A DNA stretch of 44,777 nt from Mycobacterium angelicum (GTDB lineage: Bacteria; Actinomycetota; Actinomycetes; Mycobacteriales; Mycobacteriaceae), in contig NZ_MVHE01000044.1 in NCBI RefSeq assembly GCF_002086155.1, positions 1 to 44,777 on the forward strand, given 5' to 3'. The first letter of the stretch is position 1, and each line of letters starts with the position of its first letter. The position numbers and the translations under genes are program-made. Shown piece by piece: positions 15,256 to 24,011 of the stretch. Below the pieces are notes generated by a model. The model saw only the letters and a program-made list of their open reading frames with translations. It made no database searches and was not told the origin of the DNA.

Positions 15256-16794
15256 GTGGCTGGCGATTACCACGTCGTCATCGTCGGCGGCGGCCACAAC
15301 GGCCTGGTCGCGGCCGGTTACCTGGCCCGGGCGGGTCTTCGGGTGCGGTTGCTCGAGCGGCTGTCACATATCGGCGGGGCCGCGATATCGGCGCAGGCGT
15401 TCGACGGCGTCGAGGTACGGGTGTCCCGGTATTCCTACCTGGTCAGCCTGCTGCCGCCGCGCATCGTCGACGAGCTGGGCGCCCAGGTGCGGCTGGCCCG
15501 GCGCCGGTTCTCCTCCTACACCCCCGATCCGGCGACATCCGGTCGCTCCGGCCTACTGATCGGCCCGCCGTCCACCTTCGCCGCGATCGGTGCCGCCGGC
15601 GACGAACAGGGGTTCAATGCCTTCTACCGACGCAGCCGGCTGCTGACCGAACGGCTGTGGCCGACGCTGCTGGAGCCGCTGCGCACCCGCGAGCAGGCCC
15701 GCCGCCATGTCCTCGACGGTGCGCCAACGGAGGCGGCGGCCGTGTGGCGGGCCGTGGTCGAGGAGCCGATCGGGCGGGCCATCACTGCCGCGGTGGGCAA
15801 TGACCTGGTTCGCGGCGTGGTCGCCACCGATGCGCTGATCGGCACGTTCGCCCGTCTCGATGACGAGTCTTTACGGCAGAACATCTGTTTCCTGTACCAC
15901 GTGCTCGGCGGCGACTGGGATGTTCCCGTCGGCGGCATGGGCTCGGTGACCTCGGGACTGGCGGCCGCGGCGGCCGGCTTTGGCGCCGAAATCACCACGG
16001 ATGCCGACGTTTTCGCCGTCTCCCCCGACGGCGAGGTGCGCTACCGTGCCGCGGAGGCCGAGCATGTGGTCCGAGGCGAGTTCGTGCTGGCCGGGGTCAC
16101 TCCCGCGGTACTGGCCGGCCTGCTGGGCGAAGTGCCGCCGACACCGGCCCCTGGGTCGCAGGTCAAGGTCAACATGGTGCTGCGCCGGCTACCCAGGTTG
16201 CGCGACGAGGCCGTCACGGCTGAACAGGCCTTTGCCGGAACGTTCCACGTCAACGAGACCTGGACGCAACTGGACCGGGCCTACTGGCGCGCGGCCGGCA
16301 GCCGGTTACCGGATCCGCTGCCGTGCGAGGCGTATTGCCATTCGCTGGCCGACCCGAGCATCCTGTCGCCGGCGCTGCGCGCTGCGGGCGCTCAGACGAT
16401 GACGGTGTTCGGGTTGCACACCCCACATTCGGTCTTCGGCGAGACCTCGTCGGCTCAACTCACCGAGGCGGTACTGGCGTCGCTGAATTCCGTTCTGGCC
16501 GAACCCATTCAGGATGTGCTGATGACCGACGCGCAGGGCCGGCCGTGCATCGAGACGACCACCACCGGCGACCTGCAGCGCACGCTGAACATGACCGCCG
16601 GCAACATCTTTCACGGCGAGCTGTCCTGGCCCTTCGCCGACGACGACGACCCGCTGGATAACCCGGCGCGGCAGTGGGGGGTAGCCACCGGCCACCCGCG
16701 GATCCTGTTGTGCGGCTCGGGCGCCCGCCGCGGCGGGGCGGTGTCGGGCATCGGCGGCCACAACGCCGCCATGGCTGTCCTGGCCGCGCTTTAG
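15256..16794 (+). CDS. FAD-dependent oxidoreductase, phytoene desaturase-like (Rv0897c-type)
   Basis: The 512-residue protein has an N-terminal Rossmann FAD-binding motif VVIVGGGHNGLVAAGYLA followed by Leu-Leu-Glu-Arg and Ile-Gly-Gly-Ala-Ala. A C-terminal flavin motif lies in ILLCGSGARRGGAVSGIGGHNAA. This is the crtI-like/pyridine nucleotide-disulphide family, which desaturates or isomerises lipids; the substrate is not known. There are no carotenoid genes nearby. The start is a GTG 15 bp after the DUF2630 stop, so it is likely the second gene of a two-gene operon. It converges on gltA2, with a strong hairpin between them. Confidence 0.87.
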   Translation: MAGDYHVVIVGGGHNGLVAAGYLARAGLRVRLLERLSHIGGAAISAQAFDGVEVRVSRYSYLVSLLPPRIVDELGAQVRLARRRFSSYTPDPATSGRSGLLIGPPSTFAAIGAAGDEQGFNAFYRRSRLLTERLWPTLLEPLRTREQARRHVLDGAPTEAAAVWRAVVEEPIGRAITAAVGNDLVRGVVATDALIGTFARLDDESLRQNICFLYHVLGGDWDVPVGGMGSVTSGLAAAAAGFGAEITTDADVFAVSPDGEVRYRAAEAEHVVRGEFVLAGVTPAVLAGLLGEVPPTPAPGSQVKVNMVLRRLPRLRDEAVTAEQAFAGTFHVNETWTQLDRAYWRAAGSRLPDPLPCEAYCHSLADPSILSPALRAAGAQTMTVFGLHTPHSVFGETSSAQLTEAVLASLNSVLAEPIQDVLMTDAQGRPCIETTTTGDLQRTLNMTAGNIFHGELSWPFADDDDPLDNPARQWGVATGHPRILLCGSGARRGGAVSGIGGHNAAMAVLAAL

Positions 16795-16797
16795 GGT

Positions 16798-16863
16798 GCC
16801 GCGAGCGTGCGCACTTGTACGCCGTGAGCGGCGTGTCGCCGTACAGACATGCACGCTCGCGGC
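16798..16863. terminator. Hairpin between convergent genes, GAGCGTGC-arm family
   Basis: A perfect 13-bp inverted repeat, GCCGCGAGCGTGC (16798-16810) and GCACGCTCGCGGC (16851-16863), encloses a second shorter repeat, TGTACG/CGTACA (16816-16821/16840-16845). It fills the 79-bp gap between two converging stop codons and probably ends transcription from both sides. Related arms occur at 35669-35746 and 40663-40712. Confidence 0.65.
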
Positions 16864-16873
16864 AAAGGGGAGG

Positions 16874-18166
16874 TTAGCGGCCGTCGATGGTGAGGTAGTC
16901 GCGCTCGGTGTAGCCGGTGTAGATCTGGCGCGGACGGCCGATCTTGCTGTCGCCCTCGTCGTGCATCTCGCGCCAGTGCGCGATCCAGCCGGGCAGCCGG
17001 CCCAGGGCGAACAGCACGGTGAACATCCGCACGGGGAAGCCCAGCGCCCGGTAGATCAACCCGGTGTAGAAGTCCACATTCGGGTAGAGCTTGCGCTCGA
17101 CGAAGTAATCGTCGGTCAGCGCCGCCTCTTCGAGTTCCTTGGCGATGTCCAGCAGCGGGTCGCCGCCCAGCTTGGCCAGGATCTTGTCGGCCTGCTCCTT
17201 GACGATCCGCGCGCGCGGGTCGTAGTTCTTGTAGACGCGGTGGCCGAAGCCCATCAGCTTGACGCCGGCCTCGCGGTTCTTCACCTTGCGGACGAACTCG
17301 CCGACGTCGTCGCCGCTGTCCCGGATCTGCTCCAGCATCTCGAGCACCGCCTGGTTGGCGCCGCCGTGCAACGGCCCCCACAGCGCGTTGATGCCACCCG
17401 AGATCGAGGTGAACAGGTTGGCCCGGGATGAGCCGACCAGCCGCACCGTCGACGTCGAACAGTTCTGCTCGTGGTCGGCGTGCAAGATGAACAGCATGTC
17501 CAGCGCCCGGACCACCTCAGGGTCGGCCTGGTAAGGCTCGGCCGGGAAGCCGAACGTCATCCGCAGGAAGTTCTCCACCAGGGTCAGCGAGTTGTCCGGG
17601 TAGAGGAACGGCTGGCCGACCGACTTCTTGTAGGCGTAGGCGGCGATGGTGGGCAGCTTGGCCAGCAGCCGGATGGTCGACAGCTCCACCTGCGCGTTGT
17701 CCATCGGGTCCAGGGCGTCCTGGTAGTAGGCGCTGAGCGCGTTGACCACGCTGGACAGCACCGGCATCGGGTGGGCGTTGCGCGGGAAGCCGTCGAAGAA
17801 CCGCTTGAGGTCCTCGTGCAGCATGGTGTGCCGCTGGATCCGGTGGGTGAACTCGGCCAGCTGGTCCGTGGTCGGCAGCTCGCCGTAAATCAGCAGGTAG
17901 CTGACCTCGATGAAGGTCGACTTCTCCGCCAGTTGGTCAATGGGGTAACCGCGGTAGCGCAGGATGCCGGCGTCGCCGTCGATGTAGGTGATGGCGCTCT
18001 TGCAGGCAGCGGTGTTGACGAAGCCGTTGTCGAAGGTGGTGTGCCCGGTCTTCGACAACAGCGGACCGAGCGCAATACCGTCGGAACCTTCGGTGGCGTG
18101 GACGACCTCCAGGTCGATCTCGCCCCCCGGGTACTTCAGCGTTGCGGTGTCGTCGGTTTCGGACAC
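16874..18166 (-). CDS. gltA2: Citrate synthase GltA2 (main TCA-cycle enzyme)
   Basis: The 430-residue type II citrate synthase condenses acetyl-CoA with oxaloacetate. It has the N-terminal beta-rich region (LKYPGGEIDLEV), the active-site His in Trp-Gly-Pro-Leu-His-Gly-Gly-Ala-Asn near residue 266, and the second His in GFGHRVYKNYDPRARI near 307. It ends RPRQIYTGYTERDYLTIDGR. I chose the GTG at 18166 (Val-Ser-Glu-Thr-Asp-Asp) because it fits the known N-terminus and has AAGGGG about 7 nt upstream; the open frame extends further without homology. It lies 103 bp downstream of the MFS gene on the same strand, with its own palindrome-containing upstream region. Confidence 0.96.
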   Translation of the reverse strand: MSETDDTATLKYPGGEIDLEVVHATEGSDGIALGPLLSKTGHTTFDNGFVNTAACKSAITYIDGDAGILRYRGYPIDQLAEKSTFIEVSYLLIYGELPTTDQLAEFTHRIQRHTMLHEDLKRFFDGFPRNAHPMPVLSSVVNALSAYYQDALDPMDNAQVELSTIRLLAKLPTIAAYAYKKSVGQPFLYPDNSLTLVENFLRMTFGFPAEPYQADPEVVRALDMLFILHADHEQNCSTSTVRLVGSSRANLFTSISGGINALWGPLHGGANQAVLEMLEQIRDSGDDVGEFVRKVKNREAGVKLMGFGHRVYKNYDPRARIVKEQADKILAKLGGDPLLDIAKELEEAALTDDYFVERKLYPNVDFYTGLIYRALGFPVRMFTVLFALGRLPGWIAHWREMHDEGDSKIGRPRQIYTGYTERDYLTIDGR

Positions 18167-18200
18167 GAGAACCCCTTTGCGCTTTGCTGACTGTGGCTGC

Positions 18201-18213
18201 CGCACTAAGTGCG
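18201..18213. promoter_or_regulatory. 13-bp palindrome upstream of gltA2
   Basis: CGCACT-A-AGTGCG is a perfect palindrome with 6-bp arms, 35 bp before the gltA2 GTG. On the minus strand it lies just downstream of the AT-rich stretch TATACGTATCCAT, which could hold the -10. It is a candidate operator; no regulator can be named. Confidence 0.45.
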
Positions 18214-18269
18214 TTATGGATACGTATAGGTGAAGGTAGTCGCTGACACGCGGGGCCGCCTGCCCGGGG

Positions 18270-19556
18270 TCAGGTCTGCCGCTCTTGCGGGGTCCAGCGG
18301 GCGCCCGGCGTCCGGTAACGGACGAACGCCGGCGCTGCAAGCAGGGCTAACGCGATTCCGAGCACGACAAGTGCCCCGCCCCCGGCGGCGGTGGCCGTCG
18401 TCCCGATCACCGCTGCCGCGGCCCCGTGCAGCACATCTGCTAACCGCGGTCCGCCGGCGACCACGACGGTGAATACCCCCTGCAGCCGCCCGACCAGGTC
18501 GTCGGAAGCGGCCTGCTGCAGGATGGTCTGCCGGAACGCGGCCGACACCATGTCGGCCGCGCCGCCGAAAGCCAGGAACGCCAACGCCGCCCACAGCAGC
18601 GGGCCGGTCCGGCCGTCGGCCAGCCCGGTGACCAATCCGAAACCCACCATCGACAACCCCCACGCCATGATGGCGACCACCACCGCCAGGCCCTGCCGCC
18701 CGACCTTGGGCAACCAGCCGGAGAACACCCCGCCGGCCACAGCTCCGACCGACATCGCCGCGGACAACAATGCGATCGCCGAGCCGCCCTGGATGGGGCC
18801 GCCGAAGCTTTGATGGGCGATCTGCGGGAACAGTGCCCGCGGCATGCCCAGGATCATCGCGATCAGGTCGACCATGAACGACATCAGCACCACGGTGTTG
18901 CCGGCCAGGTATCGAAAGCCCTCCAGCACCGCGCCCGGACCCCACCGCGCCGGGCCGCCCGCCGGCATGGGCGCCAGCCGCAACGTCGCCCAGATCGGCA
19001 CCAGGCAAGTCAACGCGTCGATCAAATACAACGTGGACAGGTCGAACCAGTTCAGCAGCAGGCCGGCCAGCAACGGGCCCACGATCGCCCCGAACTGGTT
19101 GACGGTCATACCCAGCGCATTGGCGGCCGCCAGTTGGTCCGCGGGCACCATCCTCGGGATGGCGGCCGCCCGGGCCGGGAAGTTAACGGCGAAAAACACC
19201 TGCTGCAGCGCGAGCAGACACAGCACCACCCACACGTCGTTCAGCACCAGCGCCGCCTGCAGCCACAGCAGCAGCGCCGCCACCGCCAGCCCGCACGACG
19301 AGATGATCAACAGCAGGCGCCGATCCATGGCGTCGGCCCACGCCCCGCCCAGCAGGCCGAACACCAGCAGCGGCAGCAGCGCGAACAAGCCGGCCAGGCC
19401 CACATACGCAGAGTTCTGGGTCAGCGCGTAGATCTGTACCGGCACGGCGAAGACGGTCAGATTGGCACCGATGACCGTCGGAATGCCGGCGATCCACAGC
19501 CTGCGAAAGTCGGGTATCCGCAACGGAGTGGTATCCGCGAACAGCCGCACCGTCAC
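18270..19556 (-). CDS. MFS transporter, macrolide/siderophore-efflux type
   Basis: The 428-residue protein has 10-12 predicted membrane helices. The N-terminal half carries the MFS loop motif Gly-Gly-Ala-Trp-Ala-Asp-Ala-Met-Asp-Arg-Arg after helix 2. Overall it resembles the MefA/EntS-like branch of drug and siderophore efflux proteins. The substrate is unknown. The GTG start overlaps the pdxH TGA by 4 bp, so the transporter is translationally coupled to a pyridoxamine-phosphate oxidase, which is unusual. From memory, M. tuberculosis has other genes (Rv0890c-Rv0895) between gltA2 and citA at this point. Confidence 0.85.
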   Translation of the reverse strand: MTVRLFADTTPLRIPDFRRLWIAGIPTVIGANLTVFAVPVQIYALTQNSAYVGLAGLFALLPLLVFGLLGGAWADAMDRRLLLIISSCGLAVAALLLWLQAALVLNDVWVVLCLLALQQVFFAVNFPARAAAIPRMVPADQLAAANALGMTVNQFGAIVGPLLAGLLLNWFDLSTLYLIDALTCLVPIWATLRLAPMPAGGPARWGPGAVLEGFRYLAGNTVVLMSFMVDLIAMILGMPRALFPQIAHQSFGGPIQGGSAIALLSAAMSVGAVAGGVFSGWLPKVGRQGLAVVVAIMAWGLSMVGFGLVTGLADGRTGPLLWAALAFLAFGGAADMVSAAFRQTILQQAASDDLVGRLQGVFTVVVAGGPRLADVLHGAAAAVIGTTATAAGGGALVVLGIALALLAAPAFVRYRTPGARWTPQERQT

Positions 19557-20179
19557 GGTTGCAAGCGCTCAACCAAACCGCCAACGACGCGAATCCTGTT
19601 GTGTAGCCGGTCTTCTCGGCCCTGCCAGAATTCCACCACCTCGGGTGACAGCAGGTAGCCGCCCCAGTTCGGCGGGGCCGGTATCTGCTCTGTGTCGGCG
19701 AAGCGTGCGGTCACCTGCGCCAGCTGTTCGAGCAGCGCCGCACGCGACGCGATCGGCTGCGACTGGCGCGACGCCCAGGCGCCCAGCTGCGAGCCGCGGG
19801 GACGCTTGGACCAGTAATCCTCGGTCGCCTGACGCTCGACCCGGCTCACCGGACCGCGGATGTGCACCTGTCGCCCCAGCTGGTACCAGGGAAAGGTCAC
19901 CGATGCATACGGCGTAACCGCCAGTTCGGCCCCCTTGGCCGAGTCATAGTTGGTAAAAAAGGTGATTCCGGTCTCATCGAAGCCCTTGCACAACACCGAT
20001 CGGCTGACCGGCCTGCCGTCCAGGACGGTAGCCAGCACCATCGCGGTCGGCTCGGCGACGCCGGCGCGTGCGGCGTCGTCAAACCACTTGCGGAACAACG
20101 CAAGCCAGCCGTCGCGCAGCCACTCCACATCGAGGTCGGAGGTGCCGTCTTTCTCGTGCTGGGGATCTGGTCGTGCCAT
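19553..20179 (-). CDS. pdxH: Pyridoxamine 5'-phosphate oxidase PdxH
   Basis: The 208-residue FMN-dependent enzyme makes PLP from PNP or PMP. Diagnostic segments are Pro-Thr-Ala-Met-Val-Leu-Ala-Thr-Val, GRPVSRSVLCKGFDETGITFFTNYDS, FPWYQLGRQVHIRG, Tyr-Trp-Ser-Lys-Arg-Pro-Arg-Gly-Ser-Gln-Leu-Gly-Ala-Trp-Ala-Ser, and the C-terminal FWQGREDRLHNRI and ERLQP, which bind FMN and substrate. I chose the ATG at 20179 because a TAACGT at 20187-20192 (minus strand) places +1 within 1 nt of it. It is coupled to the MFS gene downstream and diverges from citA. Mycobacteria often carry a second pdxH elsewhere (Rv2607 in M. tuberculosis). Confidence 0.92.
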   Translation of the reverse strand: MARPDPQHEKDGTSDLDVEWLRDGWLALFRKWFDDAARAGVAEPTAMVLATVLDGRPVSRSVLCKGFDETGITFFTNYDSAKGAELAVTPYASVTFPWYQLGRQVHIRGPVSRVERQATEDYWSKRPRGSQLGAWASRQSQPIASRAALLEQLAQVTARFADTEQIPAPPNWGGYLLSPEVVEFWQGREDRLHNRIRVVGGLVERLQP

Positions 20180-20186
20180 CCGGACC

Positions 20187-20254
20187 ACGTTACTGGGGGC
20201 CACCGGGAGTTGCTACCGGCCGGTAGCGTCGGGCCCAGGGTGGGGTGCGAGAAT
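20187..20254. promoter_or_regulatory. Divergent leaderless promoters of pdxH and citA
   Basis: On the minus strand TAACGT (20192 to 20187) predicts a transcript start at 20180, next to the pdxH ATG. On the plus strand GAGAAT (20249-20254) predicts 20261, next to the citA ATG at 20262. Both messages would be leaderless. The 82-bp gap contains both. Confidence 0.42.
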
Positions 20255-20261
20255 TTCGCCC

Positions 20262-21383
20262 ATGACTGTCGTCCCGGAAAATTTTGTCGCCGGCCTCGAA
20301 GGCGTCGTTGCCTTCACCACCGAAATCGCCGAACCGGACAAAGACGGCGGCGCGCTGCGCTACCGCGGCGTCGACATCGAGGATCTGGTGGGCCAGCGGG
20401 TCACCTTCGGCGACGTGTGGGCACTGCTGGTCGACGGCAAGTTCGGCCACGGGCTGCCGCCCGCCGAGCCGTTCCCGCTGCCCATCCACACCGGTGACGT
20501 CCGGGTCGACGTCCAGGCCGGCCTGGCGATGCTGGCGCCCATCTGGGGCTACCAACCGCTGCTGGACACCGACGACGAAACCGCCCGCAACCAGCTTGCG
20601 CGGGCATCCGTCATGGCGTTGTCCTATGTCGCGCAGTCCGCCCGCGGCATTTATCAGCCGGCGGTGCCGCAGCGCATCATCGACGAATGCCCAACTGTCA
20701 CAGCACGTTTCATGACCCGCTGGCAGGGCGAGCCGGATCCGCGGCACGTCGAGGCCATCGACGCCTACTGGGTATCGGCCGCCGAGCACGGCATGAACGC
20801 CTCCACATTCACCGCCCGGGTGATCGCCTCCACCGGCGCGGACGTGGCGGCATCGCTGTCCGGCGCGATCGGGGCGATGAGCGGGCCGCTGCACGGTGGT
20901 GCCCCGGCGCGGGTGCTGCCGATGCTCGAAGAGGTCGAGCAGACCGGCGACGCGCGTGGTCTGGTCAAGGGAATCCTGGACCGCGGCGAGAAGTTGATGG
21001 GCTTCGGCCACCGGGTCTACCGCGCGGAGGACCCGCGGGCACGGGTGTTGCGGGCTACCGCGGAGCGGCTCAAGGCCCCGCGGTACGAGGTCGCGGTGGC
21101 CGTCGAGCAGGCCGCGCTGGCCGAGCTGCGCGAGCGCCGCCCGGACCGCGCGATCGAGACCAACGTCGAGTTCTGGGCGGCGGTGATCCTGGACTTCGCC
21201 CGAGTGCCGGCCCGGATGATGCCGGCCATGTTCACCTGTGGCCGCACCGCGGGCTGGTGCGCCCACATTCTCGAGCAGAAGCGGCTCGGCAAGCTGGTCC
21301 GCCCGTCGGCCATCTACGTCGGCCCCGGCCCGCGCCACCCGGAATCCGTCGAGGGCTGGGACCGGGTCCGCACCACTGCCTAA
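20262..21383 (+). CDS. citA: Citrate synthase 2 CitA
   Basis: This is a 373-residue citrate synthase-family protein, shorter than GltA2. The catalytic motifs are present: Ser-Gly-Pro-Leu-His-Gly-Gly-Ala near residue 208, and LMGFGHRVYRAEDPRAR near 250. The C-terminus reads LVRPSAIYVGPGPRHPESVEGWDRV. The paralogue may be a citrate or methylcitrate synthase for special conditions; substrate preference cannot be read from sequence. Length matches M. tuberculosis CitA. Its stop codon overlaps the stop of the convergent sphingomyelinase gene. Confidence 0.93.
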   Translation: MTVVPENFVAGLEGVVAFTTEIAEPDKDGGALRYRGVDIEDLVGQRVTFGDVWALLVDGKFGHGLPPAEPFPLPIHTGDVRVDVQAGLAMLAPIWGYQPLLDTDDETARNQLARASVMALSYVAQSARGIYQPAVPQRIIDECPTVTARFMTRWQGEPDPRHVEAIDAYWVSAAEHGMNASTFTARVIASTGADVAASLSGAIGAMSGPLHGGAPARVLPMLEEVEQTGDARGLVKGILDRGEKLMGFGHRVYRAEDPRARVLRATAERLKAPRYEVAVAVEQAALAELRERRPDRAIETNVEFWAAVILDFARVPARMMPAMFTCGRTAGWCAHILEQKRLGKLVRPSAIYVGPGPRHPESVEGWDRVRTTA

Positions 21384-22810
21384 TGCTCCTTGTTGTCGGC
21401 GGTGTATTTGAAGGTGACCATCGGCGGGCTGTGGTCTGACAGCGGTTCGCCCTTGGAATTGAGGAATTTCGGCGCCTCGTTGCTGTAGCCGGTGGCGGTC
21501 AGCGTGACCCCCTGCCCACTTCGATAGAAGAATTTGTCGAGCAGCTCGCATTCGTTGCCGATATGGCACTCGGGCGCAAAGGGCGGCGAGGTTGGTCCGT
21601 GCTGCACCTCGACCCAGGCGTCGGTGAGTGAGTTGTTCGAGGCGAATTGCAAAAGGGCGTTCTGGTTGTCGGAGTACAGCGAGTTGAAGTCGCCCGTGAC
21701 AATGACCGCACGCCCCGCGGAGTTCTGCTGGATGTAGGTAGTGAGCTGGGCCAGGTTGGCGTTGGTCAACACGCCGCCCCCGGTGTTGGCGTGCAGGTTG
21801 TAGAGGTCGATCGTCAAGCCGCCTGGAAGTTGTAACTGGCTGTAGGTAAAGCCCTTCAGGGTGAGGCAGTTGTCGCGATTGCATTGCCACCACGTCTGCC
21901 GGTCCAGCCGCTTCACCTTGAACTGCGCCAGCGTGTTGAGCCCGTCGGAGAACGGGACGCCGATCGGCCACAGCAAGGACGGCGGCTCCGGCGGTGTCTG
22001 ACTGGGCATTCGGGATTTCTTGACCAGGAAATCGTGGTACGCGAAGTCCTCCTGGACATTGGCCACGTAGTAGTTACTGAGCCGCTCGCCAATCTGTTTC
22101 GTGTACAAGAACCGCGGCAGAATTGCGCTGGACAGCGGAAAGGGCAGGCCCGCAATGTTGTACGTCAACATGCTGAAATCCCCGGTTATCGTCGTGGTCG
22201 GGGTGGGGCCGACGAAGGCGGTCACGGTAGCCACGTCGTCGTGCCCGTGGAAGGGACCCAGGTATCCGGCCAGGCCGTGCACGTGCAGGCTGGTGTCGTC
22301 GCTGACGGCGACGGTAAAGGTATCGCTGCCAACGAAAGCCGGGTCGGCGGTGTAGGTGAAGCTGGCGGCTCTTTGGTCGACGGCCACGACGCCGTGCTGG
22401 GGCCCGCCCGGTGTATTGCGCGGATTCACCTTGAAGGTCATCCGGTTGCCGTCCGGGTCGTAGGCGGTGAACGGGATGGGGCCGACGGTGCCGCCCGAGG
22501 GGACGCTGATTTGTTGCGGCGTGGCGACCGGAGTGCGGTTGAAGATCAGCGGCGTGGCCCCGTTGCGCACCGCGGCCAGAAAGTCCATCACGGCATTGAG
22601 CAGGTCATTGGGGATGTCGCCGGGATTGAGCTGTCCCGCGGCGGCACCTGCGCCCGATCCAGCCGGCGGTGACGACACGCCGGCCCGCGGTTCGCCCGAC
22701 GCAGAGCCGGAATCCGAGGGCTCGGCATAGCCGATCGCTTCGGCCAACGACATCGCCGCGCCCAGCCCCAGCACAACCGCTAACACCCCGATACGGTTGG
22801 CAAAATCCAT
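21380..22810 (-). CDS. spmT: Exported sphingomyelinase/nuclease-like enzyme (Rv0888/SpmT-type)
   Basis: The 476-residue exported protein has a signal peptide (about 1-29), a low-complexity Ser/Gly/Pro region to about residue 60, and a cadherin/Big-like beta domain (about 95-195) with TAYDPDGNRMTFKV and FVGSDTFTVAVSDD. An endonuclease/exonuclease/phosphatase domain (about 215-470) follows, with MLTYNIAGLPFP, Asn-Val-Gln-Glu-Asp, Tyr-Asn-Leu-His-Ala-Asn, VTGDFNSLYSDNQ and Leu-Ser-Asp-His-Ser-Pro-Pro. The last motifs supply the Asp, Asn and His of the metal-dependent active site. The M. tuberculosis homologue is reported as an outer-membrane sphingomyelinase and as an extracellular nuclease. A GGGAGAA precedes the ATG. 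Its stop overlaps the citA stop. Confidence 0.9.
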   Translation of the reverse strand: MDFANRIGVLAVVLGLGAAMSLAEAIGYAEPSDSGSASGEPRAGVSSPPAGSGAGAAAGQLNPGDIPNDLLNAVMDFLAAVRNGATPLIFNRTPVATPQQISVPSGGTVGPIPFTAYDPDGNRMTFKVNPRNTPGGPQHGVVAVDQRAASFTYTADPAFVGSDTFTVAVSDDTSLHVHGLAGYLGPFHGHDDVATVTAFVGPTPTTTITGDFSMLTYNIAGLPFPLSSAILPRFLYTKQIGERLSNYYVANVQEDFAYHDFLVKKSRMPSQTPPEPPSLLWPIGVPFSDGLNTLAQFKVKRLDRQTWWQCNRDNCLTLKGFTYSQLQLPGGLTIDLYNLHANTGGGVLTNANLAQLTTYIQQNSAGRAVIVTGDFNSLYSDNQNALLQFASNNSLTDAWVEVQHGPTSPPFAPECHIGNECELLDKFFYRSGQGVTLTATGYSNEAPKFLNSKGEPLSDHSPPMVTFKYTADNKEH

Positions 22811-23336
22811 CGGTTCTCCCTAAGCGTCCACCTGGTTCATGACGCGAACTACAACCGAGCCGTCCCTGACGTGAAGCGAAGTCTGAGTACCCTGCCGGCG
22901 ATTGTCAATAAGGGTCTGCACCGCCGGCGGACCCCTGCTGTCGGTGCCGAGCGCAACCGCGCCGCTAAGCCGCGCACAGGTAGCCACGACCCGGCGGTCG
23001 CGCACGCAGTGCGCCCAAAATCGCTGTCTTACAACGTGTTCGAGCCTCGCGGGGATTGCCTGGGCCGGCCGCCGACCGTGTCAGCCCGCAACGTTGCTGC
23101 CTGTGCTGCCACCTCGGGTACAGGCGGCCCACGCGCGGACAGAACGGCATCCGTACCGTGACACAACCGTGCGCGTGTCGATGCGCAACCGTACCGATTC
23201 CGAGACGTCGATCCCGGCTCGGCAGAAACTTGTCGGTGCCCCGCGATTGAATGGGCTCCGCAGCGATGAGTTTGCGTCGCGGCCGGAGTCAGTATCCGAG
23301 AAGCCCAACTGGGACACCGATAGTAAGGAGACCGTC
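22811..23336. other. 526-bp divergent intergenic region
   Basis: This gap separates the sphingomyelinase gene (minus) from the glyoxalase gene (plus). Open frames inside it lack homology and a sensible start. It holds the two promoters and a weak direct repeat (CCGTACCG at 23151-23158 and 23189-23196). Nothing else could be supported. Confidence 0.6.
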
Positions 23337-23795
23337 ATGCCTATCAACGTCGAACCCGCAGTCGTCCCCCATCTCGTCGTCGACGACGCGGCAGCGGCGA
23401 TCGACTTCTACGTCAAGGCGTTCGGCGCCGAGGAGCTGGGCCGGGTGCCCGGCCCCGACGGCCGGCTGATCCACGCCGCGGTACGCATCAACGGCTCCAC
23501 CGTGATGCTCAACGACGACTTCCCCGAGATGTGCGGCGGCAAGTCGATGACGCCGAAGTCGCTGGGCGGAACCCCGGTCACGATCCATCTGACCGTCACC
23601 GACGTCGACGCCAAGTTCCAGCGGGCCTTGGATGCCGGCGCCACGGTGGTGATGCCGTTGGGCGACCAGTTCTGGGGCGATCGGTACGGCGCAGTCGCTG
23701 ACCCGTTCGGGCACAACTGGTCGCTGGGGCAGCCGATGCGGGAGGTCAGCATGGAGGAAATCCAGGCGGCTATGTCTGCGCAGGCGAGCGGCTAG
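23337..23795 (+). CDS. VOC/glyoxalase-fold protein (Rv0887c-type, PhnB-like)
   Basis: The 152-residue protein of the vicinal-oxygen-chelate superfamily has two beta-alpha-beta-beta-beta modules. It starts VVPHLVVDDAAAAIDFYVKAFGAEELGR; the second half has HLTVTDVDAKFQRALDAGATVVMP and DRYGAVADPFGHNWSLG. This is closest to the PhnB/YhiB-like group; no catalytic role is established. The ATG at 23337 has TAAGGAG 6-8 nt upstream, so the longer open frame is not used. It ends in a strong hairpin and is followed by the PPE gene. Confidence 0.9.
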   Translation: MPINVEPAVVPHLVVDDAAAAIDFYVKAFGAEELGRVPGPDGRLIHAAVRINGSTVMLNDDFPEMCGGKSMTPKSLGGTPVTIHLTVTDVDAKFQRALDAGATVVMPLGDQFWGDRYGAVADPFGHNWSLGQPMREVSMEEIQAAMSAQASG

Positions 23796-23801
23796 CCGGG
23801 C

Positions 23802-23832
23802 CCGCAGGCGCCGCGTGACGCGGCGCCTGCGG
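23802..23832 (+). terminator. Strong hairpin after the glyoxalase gene
   Basis: A perfect 14-bp stem, CCGCAGGCGCCGCG (23802-23815) with CGCGGCGCCTGCGG (23819-23832), has a 3-nt TGA loop and begins 6 bp past the stop codon. There is no U-tract, as is common for mycobacterial intrinsic terminators. Confidence 0.75.
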
Positions 23833-24011
23833 CGTCTCGACGGCCACCACCTCCGCGACGGCTCGATAGCTTTCGTCTACTGAGTGGTAATTGATCGTTA
23901 TTGGACAGCCAAGCTTGCCCTCGTTTATCACTTTGGCTAGATAAATGCCGCTGTCTCGGTAAAAGCTTGGTGGTGCAGATTGCGTGAAATGAGCTGGAAG
24001 AAGCTTTCGGC

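Noticed and set aside
20190..21971. 593-residue minus-strand ORF across citA
   Set aside because: It is antisense to citA and overlaps the start of pdxH and the spmT 3' end; no domain is recognisable.
22902..23336. Upstream extension of the glyoxalase frame
   Set aside because: It has no homology; a TAAGGAG sits right before the ATG at 23337 and the known family length fits that start.
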